Shown here: one piece after another, positions 46,200-50,992 of the stretch
Position numbering within the stretch: the first letter of the stretch is position 1
Layout of the letters: each line of letters opens with the position of its first letter
Source of the DNA: Hyphomicrobiales bacterium
Lineage (GTDB): Bacteria > Pseudomonadota > Alphaproteobacteria > Rhizobiales > Beijerinckiaceae
Direction: 5' to 3'
Length of the DNA: 50,992 nt
NCBI GenBank assembly: GCA_003963405.1
Contig: RXIY01000004.1
Span: 1-50,992 of the forward strand
Position numbers and translations under genes: made by a program
The notes under the pieces: model-generated
Database searches by the model: none
Told to the model about the DNA's origin: nothing
The model's input: only the letters and a program-made list of their open reading frames with translations

Positions 46200-47726
46200 T
46201 CACGACAGGCCGTGCACGAACCAGCGCGGACGCTCCGTCTCGCGCCCGTAGAGCCCTTCCCGAAACAGCCAGAACAGATGGCCCTCCCGATCCTGCGCGT
46301 GGAAATAGTCGCGCATCGGGCCAGCGTCGGCAAGGGTCCACCAGGGCGGGGCGATGCGCTCCGGTCCCTCGAAGGCGACGACTTCATGCAGCACGCGCCG
46401 CCAGCGGAACTTGAGCGGCGGGCCGTCGGGGAACAGCGCGACCGCCTCGATCGACTCCGGACGCTCGAAGAGCCGCAGCGGCCGCGGCGCCTCCTGCGGC
46501 GGGAAGGCGGCCGGCGCTCCCTGCGCGGCCGGCAGGGCGGCGACCGCGAATTCCGGCAGATGCGCGGCCTCCGCGTGCAGGCGCAGCACCCGGCGCAGGC
46601 CGAGCCGCGCCCCCAATCGGTCGAGGAGGTCGCCGAGATCGGCGTCCGCCGTCTCCTCCCGCCGCGCGACGAAGGCGGTCTGCGGCGGCGTCGTCTCCTC
46701 CACTTCCGTGGCGCAGAGGCGCAGCACGTCGAAGCCATAGCCCGCGTCGAGCCCGTCTTCCTCCGCCGCCGCCGCGAGGCGCTCGGCGAGAAGGGCGGCG
46801 AGGCGGGGCGGATCGCGCAGCGGGCGGCTCGTCCCGGCGACGAGGCGCTTCACCGCGCCGTCGACCCGGTAGAAGACCGCCTCGAGCCGCCGCGCCCCCA
46901 CGCCTGCGCGCTCGAGCAGCGGAGCCAGATCGGCGGCGAGGCGCTTCAAGGTCGCCTCGATGTCCTCGCGCCGCGTCAGCCCATCGGGAAAGCGGCGCTC
47001 GGCGATGAAGGCGGGCGCCTCGAAGCGCGGGCGGATGGGATCGCGCAGGCGGCAGGTCAGGGCGTCGAGCCGCGTCAGCGCCGCTTGCCCGAACCGCGCC
47101 GCGAGCGGCGCGCGGGGGCGTTCGAGCAGATCGCCGATCCGGCGCAGCCCGGCGCGACGCAGCCCGGCGACGGCTTCCGTCCCGAGGCCCAGCGCCTCGA
47201 CGGGAAGCGCCGCGGCGAGGCGGTCGATCTCGTCCTGCGGGGCGGCGTCGTCGACGCGCCGCAGACTGGAGAAACGCGCGAGCGCTCGGGCCAGCGCCGG
47301 CCCCGGCGCGATCGCCGCGCGCGCGCAAAAACCCTGCGCCCCGAGCCGGGCCTCGGTCTCGTCGAGAAGCGCCGCCTCGCCGCCGAAGAGATGGGCGGCG
47401 CCCGTCACGTCGAGCAGCAGGCCGTCGGGCGCGTCCGGCGCGGCGAGCGGGGTGAAGCGGCGGCTCCAGTCGGCGAGCGCGTCGAGAAGCGCGGCGTCGG
47501 CCTTGGGGTCCGCCTCGGCCAGTTCCAGCGCGGGGCAGCGGGCGCGGGCGTCGGCGACCGCCATGCCCGGCAGCAGTCCGAGCCGCCGCGCCCCGGCGTC
47601 GACGGCGGTCAGCCGCTCCGCGCCCTTCGCCCGCGCATAGAGGGCGAAGGCCTCAGGCGCGGCGGCGCGCCGGCGCAGCAGCCGGTCGGTCGAAAGCCGG
47701 GGAAGGAAAACGCTCAGGAAACGCAT
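46200..47726 (-). CDS. imuB: ImuB, Y-family DNA polymerase-like mutagenesis protein
   Basis: A 508-residue inactive Y-family polymerase homologue. 'MRFLSVFLPRLSTDRLLRRR' and 'VDAGARRLGLLPGMAVADAR' form the N-terminal fold, 'LLLDVTGAAHLFGGEAALLD' is the palm region, and 'AGLRRAGLRRIGDLLERPRA' is the helix-hairpin-helix. A C-terminal domain typical of ImuB, with 'WRRVLHEVVAFEGPERIAPP' and 'RDYFHAQDREGHLFWLFREG', completes it. ImuB is the hub that recruits ImuA, DnaE2 and the beta clamp for damage-induced translesion synthesis. It overlaps imuA by 74 bases. dnaE2 does not follow it. Confidence 0.92.
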   Translation of the reverse strand: MRFLSVFLPRLSTDRLLRRRAAAPEAFALYARAKGAERLTAVDAGARRLGLLPGMAVADARARCPALELAEADPKADAALLDALADWSRRFTPLAAPDAPDGLLLDVTGAAHLFGGEAALLDETEARLGAQGFCARAAIAPGPALARALARFSSLRRVDDAAPQDEIDRLAAALPVEALGLGTEAVAGLRRAGLRRIGDLLERPRAPLAARFGQAALTRLDALTCRLRDPIRPRFEAPAFIAERRFPDGLTRREDIEATLKRLAADLAPLLERAGVGARRLEAVFYRVDGAVKRLVAGTSRPLRDPPRLAALLAERLAAAAEEDGLDAGYGFDVLRLCATEVEETTPPQTAFVARREETADADLGDLLDRLGARLGLRRVLRLHAEAAHLPEFAVAALPAAQGAPAAFPPQEAPRPLRLFERPESIEAVALFPDGPPLKFRWRRVLHEVVAFEGPERIAPPWWTLADAGPMRDYFHAQDREGHLFWLFREGLYGRETERPRWFVHGLS

Positions 47727-48513
47727 GATGGAACGCTGCTCTTTCAGGGTCGTAGACGATGTCGCGCCATTGCGCCGGATCGATCGCGCCCCAGGGGCCG
47801 GCGCGCGCCTTGATGAGGCGCAGCCGCCAGGAGAAGGGCGCGGCGGGAGAGAGCGGCGGGCGCGCGGGAAGGACCGGCGGGGGCGCCGCGGCGACTTCCA
47901 CGCGCAGGCCGGCGGCGCTGGAAAAACGCGCCCCCTGCGCCGGCGCGAGCGGCGCCAGAAGGCCGAGGGCGCCGCCGCGCCGCGCGGCCAGCAGCAGCCG
48001 GCGCGAGGCGGAAAGGTCGTAGAGCTTCGGGGTCAGGAAGGTCTCGGCGACGACGGCCGCGCAGGCCGGGCTTTTCAGCGCCTCCTCCATCGCCCAGAGG
48101 GTGTCGCGCGGCCGGCGCGTCCGGATCAGGGCGAAGCCGGAAAGGTCCAGCCCCGCCTGCGCCAGGCCGCGCCCATAGGGCAGGCCGAATTCCCGCGCGC
48201 CGAGATCCTCCAGAATGAAGACCAGCGCGCCCCCTCCGCGCGCGGCGCGCGCCCGAAGCGCCATGGCGAGGGCGAAGGCCGCCGCCGCCGGCGCATCCGG
48301 CGCCCGGGCGGGGAGGGCTTCGCTCAAATTTCCATGACCGGCCGAAAGCAGCGCGTCGAGCGACGCTCCGCCGCCGCCCATCGCGCTCAGGTCGGCGCTC
48401 AGGTCGGCGAGGCGCCCGGCAGGGAGCGCGGACGCGGCGCCGTCGCGCGCCTCGATGGCGGCGATACGGCGGCGCAAAAAGCCGATGCGTTCCGAAACGC
48501 CGCCGTGCGACAT
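47653..48513 (-). CDS. imuA: ImuA, SulA/RecA-like mutagenesis cofactor
   Basis: A 286-residue RecA-fold-like protein without a classical Walker A. 'ERIGFLRRRIAAIEARDGAA' starts the family region; 'ALVFILEDLGAREFGLPYGR', 'LIRTRRPRDTLWAMEEALKS', 'DLSASRRLLLAARRGGALGL' and 'WRLRLIKARAGPWG' match ImuA proteins that pair with ImuB. ATG 48513 is chosen for the conserved start (MSHGGVSERIGFLRRR). A LexA box lies 56 bases upstream, so the pair should be SOS-induced. The 74-base overlap with imuB implies coupled translation. Confidence 0.88.
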   Translation of the reverse strand: MSHGGVSERIGFLRRRIAAIEARDGAASALPAGRLADLSADLSAMGGGGASLDALLSAGHGNLSEALPARAPDAPAAAAFALAMALRARAARGGGALVFILEDLGAREFGLPYGRGLAQAGLDLSGFALIRTRRPRDTLWAMEEALKSPACAAVVAETFLTPKLYDLSASRRLLLAARRGGALGLLAPLAPAQGARFSSAAGLRVEVAAAPPPVLPARPPLSPAAPFSWRLRLIKARAGPWGAIDPAQWRDIVYDPERAAFHHAFPERFPSPAFDRPAAAPARRRA

Positions 48514-48568
48514 CGGTCCCTCGAAATTTCCAAATTGGAGAGCGGCCCCGGACGTTGTCGCCGGAGAC

Positions 48569-48583
48569 GTTCGATATTTGTTC
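48569..48583. promoter_or_regulatory. LexA (SOS) box of imuA-imuB
   Basis: GTTC-GATATTT-GTTC is an exact match to the alphaproteobacterial LexA operator GTTC-N7-GTTC (GAAC-N7-GAAC on the other strand), placed upstream of imuA. Confidence 0.9.
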
Positions 48584-48663
48584 TCATGACGGAAAGAGTC
48601 AAGCCGGGACTTGATGGCAAGAGTTCGATTCCGGAACTTGCGGGCCAAAAGCGCCAGACCGCC

Positions 48664-48705
48664 TTGGCGATAACATTGGCGATACCTTGGCGATACCTTG
48701 GCGAG
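48664..48705. repeat. Short tandem repeat, 11-12 bp unit, about 3.7 copies
   Basis: TTGGCGATAACA, TTGGCGATACC, TTGGCGATACC and a partial TTGGCGAG lie head to tail between the secreted hypothetical gene and the imuA LexA box. Confidence 0.88.
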
Positions 48706-48729
48706 CGGCCGCGCGCTCTCCAGCGGCAA

Positions 48730-49512
48730 TCAAATGCCGTTGCCGGATTTCCTTTCTTCCGGCGCGCCTTTCTGGTTCATCAGCTCTTTTGCGGCATGCG
48801 CCCGGAACGTGACGATGTCGGAAACGATACGCTTCTTGCGCTCTTCGATTGCGTCCTTGACGCCCTTTGACATGTCGGGTTGCGACGCGCCGTAAAATGC
48901 GACCCCGAGGCTGATAGACCTTTTCTCGGCCTGTTCGCACTTGCCGATGATGACTTGCGCAAGCGTCTCGGCGTTTTCATTCGAGAAAGGGACAATCTCC
49001 TTCATTTGAGCCGATATGCATTCGTCATGCTGGCTCGCCGCCTCCTTGAGCAGTTTTTCTCGCTCTTTCTCCACCTCCAGGACTTGCTGCCTCTCAGCGA
49101 CATTGGCGTCTTTCGATTCCTGCCGCAGGGCTTCTCCCCTTGCCGGCAGGCGCCGCTCCCGCTCAGACGCGGCGGTCTTTTCGTAGAGCGAGCGCAACTC
49201 GGGCTGAAGGGCGTCATACGCCGTCCGGATAACGCGATTGGCGTGGCTTCGGCTCAGGCCGGCTTCAAAAAGCGCGGCCCGAGCCCGATCGATGTTTGCG
49301 CCGCAAGCCGGGCGCAAGGATTCCTCGATGCGGTCGAAGGAATTCGCCGGATCTTTTCGAGCGCTCTGAACGAGGTGCTGTCTGGCGCAGGACGTGTAGG
49401 CCGCAAGATGCGGCTTCACACGCGAGTCGAAAAAAGCGTCAGGGTTTTCTCGCGCGGGGACCGGCGTCGCAAGCAGGGAGAGACCAGCGGCGGCCATTGC
49501 GACAGTCTTCAT
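48730..49512 (-). CDS. Secreted hypothetical protein with coiled-coil middle
   Basis: A 260-residue precursor. The signal peptide is about 1-20 (MKTVAMAAAGLSLLATPVPA). The mature part has four cysteines (TSCARQH, RPACGAN, HDECISA, IGKCEQA) and a long charged helical stretch around 105-160 ('RQQVLEVEKEREKLLKEAAS'). I do not recognise the family. It is a single gene between a cytochrome c and imuA. Confidence 0.65.
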   Translation of the reverse strand: MKTVAMAAAGLSLLATPVPARENPDAFFDSRVKPHLAAYTSCARQHLVQSARKDPANSFDRIEESLRPACGANIDRARAALFEAGLSRSHANRVIRTAYDALQPELRSLYEKTAASERERRLPARGEALRQESKDANVAERQQVLEVEKEREKLLKEAASQHDECISAQMKEIVPFSNENAETLAQVIIGKCEQAEKRSISLGVAFYGASQPDMSKGVKDAIEERKKRIVSDIVTFRAHAAKELMNQKGAPEERKSGNGI

Positions 49513-49563
49513 TTCACGATCCCTTGATCCAACTGCGGCGCGCGCAGAGGTCCAATCTGGCGC

Positions 49564-49899
49564 CTACTTCTTCTTCAGCGAGAGGATATAGGACGCGACC
49601 GAATCGATCTCCTCCGGCGACAGGAGGAAATTTGGCATGTTCCGGTGCGATGAGCGCAGGAAGACCTTGATCGACAGTTCCGTCGTCGAGGGCATTCTGG
49701 CGACGTCGAGAAAACGCGGCGCCCTCGGATCGGGGCTCTTGGCGTGAGGATCGGCGCCGACGGCGTGGCAGGCGGCGCAGTCTGCTTCGGAGAGGCGCGC
49801 GCCGGCGGCTGGGTCGGCGCTCTGGGCCATGGCCGAGGAAAGGCCGGGCGTCAGCGCGGAGGGGAGAAGCGCCAGTATCGACAGAAAAGCCAGTCTCAT
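49564..49899 (-). CDS. Class I cytochrome c
   Basis: A 111-residue secreted cytochrome. A signal peptide of about 25 residues (ending AMAQ) precedes the haem motif CAACH and the sixth-ligand methionine in 'HRNMPNFLLSPEEIDSVASY'. One haem is predicted, with a compact size like periplasmic electron carriers. The redox partner is unknown; the neighbours (fabI and a hypothetical gene) give no clue. It lies 20 bases after fabI on the same strand and may be read through from it. Confidence 0.92.
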   Translation of the reverse strand: MRLAFLSILALLPSALTPGLSSAMAQSADPAAGARLSEADCAACHAVGADPHAKSPDPRAPRFLDVARMPSTTELSIKVFLRSSHRNMPNFLLSPEEIDSVASYILSLKKK

Positions 49900-49919
49900 C
49901 CGATCGCTCCTCTCAAAAA

Positions 49920-50729
49920 TCAGTCCGCCCCGTTCAAATCCTCCGGGCGCGGCTGCAGCATGACGTTGTAGCCGGCGTCGACCATGTGAATCTCGCCCGT
50001 GACGCCGCCGGAGAGTTCGGACAGGAAATAAAGCGCCGAGCCGCCGATTTCATCGAGCGTGATCATTCGCCGCAGCGGGCAATGCTGCTTCTGGAAGGCG
50101 CCCATGGCGCGCGCGCCGGTGATGCCCGCGCCCGCCATGGTGCGGACCGGCCCCGGCGAGATGGCGTTGACCCGGATGCCGCGCCAGCCGTAATCGGCCG
50201 CGAGATAACGCACCGAGGAATCGAGCGCGGCCTTGGCGACGCCCATCACATTGTAATTCGGCATGACATGGGTGCCGCCGCCGAAGCTCACCGTCACCAT
50301 GGAGCCGCCGTTCTTCATCATCGCCGCGGCGCGCTTCGCCGCCTCCGTGAAGGAGAAGCAGGAAATGACCATGGTGCGGACGAAATTCTCGCGCGAGGTG
50401 TCGGCGTAGAGGCCCTTCAATTCGCTCTTGTCGGAATAGGCGATGGAATGGACGAGGAAGTCCATCTCGCCCCATTCCTGTTCGAGCCTCGAAAAAACCG
50501 CATCGACCGTCGATAAATCCTCGACGTCGCAAGGCAGGACGAGCTCGGAGCCCAGTTCCGCGGCGAGCGGCTTCACGCGCTTGCCGAGCGCCTCGCCCTG
50601 ATAGGTGAAGGCGAGCGTCGCGCCATGGCGCGCCAGCACGCGGGCGATTCCGTAGGCGATCGAGTGATCATTGGCGACGCCCATCACGAGCCCGCGCTTT
50701 CCCTGCATCAAACCAGTCGCAACCGTCAT
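49920..50729 (-). CDS. fabI: Enoyl-[acyl-carrier-protein] reductase
   Basis: A 269-residue SDR-type reductase that completes fatty-acid elongation with NAD(P)H. The divergent nucleotide motif GVANDHSIAYG is at 17-27 and the catalytic Y159-x6-K166 is in 'PNYNVMGVAKAALD'. The additional active-site Tyr of E. coli FabI (Y146) aligns with Phe149 here. ATG 50729 is used; a GTG one codon earlier is possible. It follows fabB, the usual fabA-fabB-fabI order in Rhizobiales. Confidence 0.96.
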   Translation of the reverse strand: MTVATGLMQGKRGLVMGVANDHSIAYGIARVLARHGATLAFTYQGEALGKRVKPLAAELGSELVLPCDVEDLSTVDAVFSRLEQEWGEMDFLVHSIAYSDKSELKGLYADTSRENFVRTMVISCFSFTEAAKRAAAMMKNGGSMVTVSFGGGTHVMPNYNVMGVAKAALDSSVRYLAADYGWRGIRVNAISPGPVRTMAGAGITGARAMGAFQKQHCPLRRMITLDEIGGSALYFLSELSGGVTGEIHMVDAGYNVMLQPRPEDLNGAD

Positions 50730-50810
50730 CACAAGCTTTCTCTATCGGGCGGGCGCCCCGATCCTTCCGTAGGACGCCCCCATCAAATGCGTCGGTATTT
50801 TCGCAACACG

Positions 50811-50838
50811 AAAAGGCGCGCGCCCTCGTGAGGGCGCG
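50811..50838 (-). terminator. Hairpin terminator between fabB and fabI
   Basis: Stem CGCGCCCT/AGGGCGCG (50819-50826, 50831-50838), four-base loop, then CGCGCCTTTTCG on the minus strand. The short T-run makes it a weak terminator, so some read-through into fabI is likely. Confidence 0.6.
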
Positions 50839-50853
50839 GCGCCATGCTTTTCG

Positions 50854-50991
50854 TCAGGCGTCGGGATGCTTGAAGACCAGCGTGGCGTTGGTGCCGCCGA
50901 AGCCGAAGGAGTTCGAGAGAACGGCGCCGAGTTTCACATTGTCGCGGCGCTGGCGCAGAATCGGCATGTCGGCGAACTCGGGATCGAGCTC
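50854..50991 (-). CDS. fabB: Beta-ketoacyl-ACP synthase I, C-terminal fragment
   Basis: The last 45 residues of FabB run to the window edge; the start lies to the right. '[20 protein letters not shown]' and '[16 protein letters not shown]' form the highly conserved KAS I/II C-terminus. The enzyme condenses malonyl-ACP with acyl-ACP. Position upstream of fabI and the family ending favour FabB over FabF. Confidence 0.92.
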   Translation of the reverse strand, partial: ELDPEFADMPILRQRRDNVKLGAVLSNSFGFGGTNATLVFKHPDA

Positions 50992-50992
50992 C

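Noticed and set aside
48664-48705. Possible CRISPR array
   Set aside because: Units of 11-12 bases are directly adjacent with no spacers and no cas genes nearby.

Overview
The window is high-GC DNA from an alphaproteobacterium, most likely of the Hyphomicrobiales (Rhizobiales). Evidence: a GcrA cell-cycle regulator, a MucR/Ros regulator, a FYDLN-acid protein, an alphaproteobacterial LexA box (GTTC-N7-GTTC), the phoR-pstSCAB-phoU-phoB order, and an Omp25/31-type porin-like barrel. A methanotroph of the Methylocystaceae type would fit, but no methane-oxidation gene is present to prove it. The content is mostly chromosomal core genes. No insertion sequence, prophage or CRISPR array was seen.

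Layout: 1-5458 (+) is the end of a cell-surface polysaccharide cluster. It holds the C-terminus of an RfbH-like 3,6-dideoxysugar enzyme, a sugar-nucleotide epimerase/dehydratase, an FkbM methyltransferase broken by an in-frame TAG, a GtrA-like protein, a polyprenyl-phosphate glycosyltransferase and a large polytopic protein. 5613-14486 carries tex, tRNA-Gly(TCC), a FYDLN protein, mucR, an acuI/yhdH-type reductase, a Gre-like factor, an orphan ParA, rarA and an outer-membrane barrel. 14747-20575 is a three-gene heavy-metal RND efflux cassette (adaptor, pump, TolC-like channel). 20654-22028 holds small secreted proteins, including a duplicated pair of cysteine-containing peptides with matching leaders and terminators. 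22179-30255 (mostly -) carries acnA, a DHA2 drug exporter, a Phd/VapC toxin-antitoxin pair, recQ, an LprI-like protein and small conserved proteins.

30300-34260 is the least orderly part: a lipoprotein gene with two frameshifts, a tandem repeat, a dispersed palindrome, a PLP decarboxylase, a FAH-family hydrolase, and a small cysteine-rich gene bracketed by inverted copies of a ~50-bp repeat. 34260-37428 (-) is a tightly overlapping argD-argF-hslO operon with a terminator-like hairpin in its leader. gcrA (37886-38431) follows, with four GANTC sites upstream. 38462-44984 (-) is the complete phosphate regulon phoR-pstSCAB-phoU-phoB with a three-repeat Pho box. 46200-48513 is a LexA-controlled imuA-imuB mutagenesis pair without dnaE2 next to it. 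The window ends in a secreted hypothetical protein, a cytochrome c, fabI and the end of fabB.

No wholly new multi-gene system could be demonstrated. The signals most worth checking are the amber codon in the FkbM gene, the duplicated cysteine peptides, the inverted repeats around 33845-34198, the GANTC cluster before gcrA, and the leader hairpin before argD.
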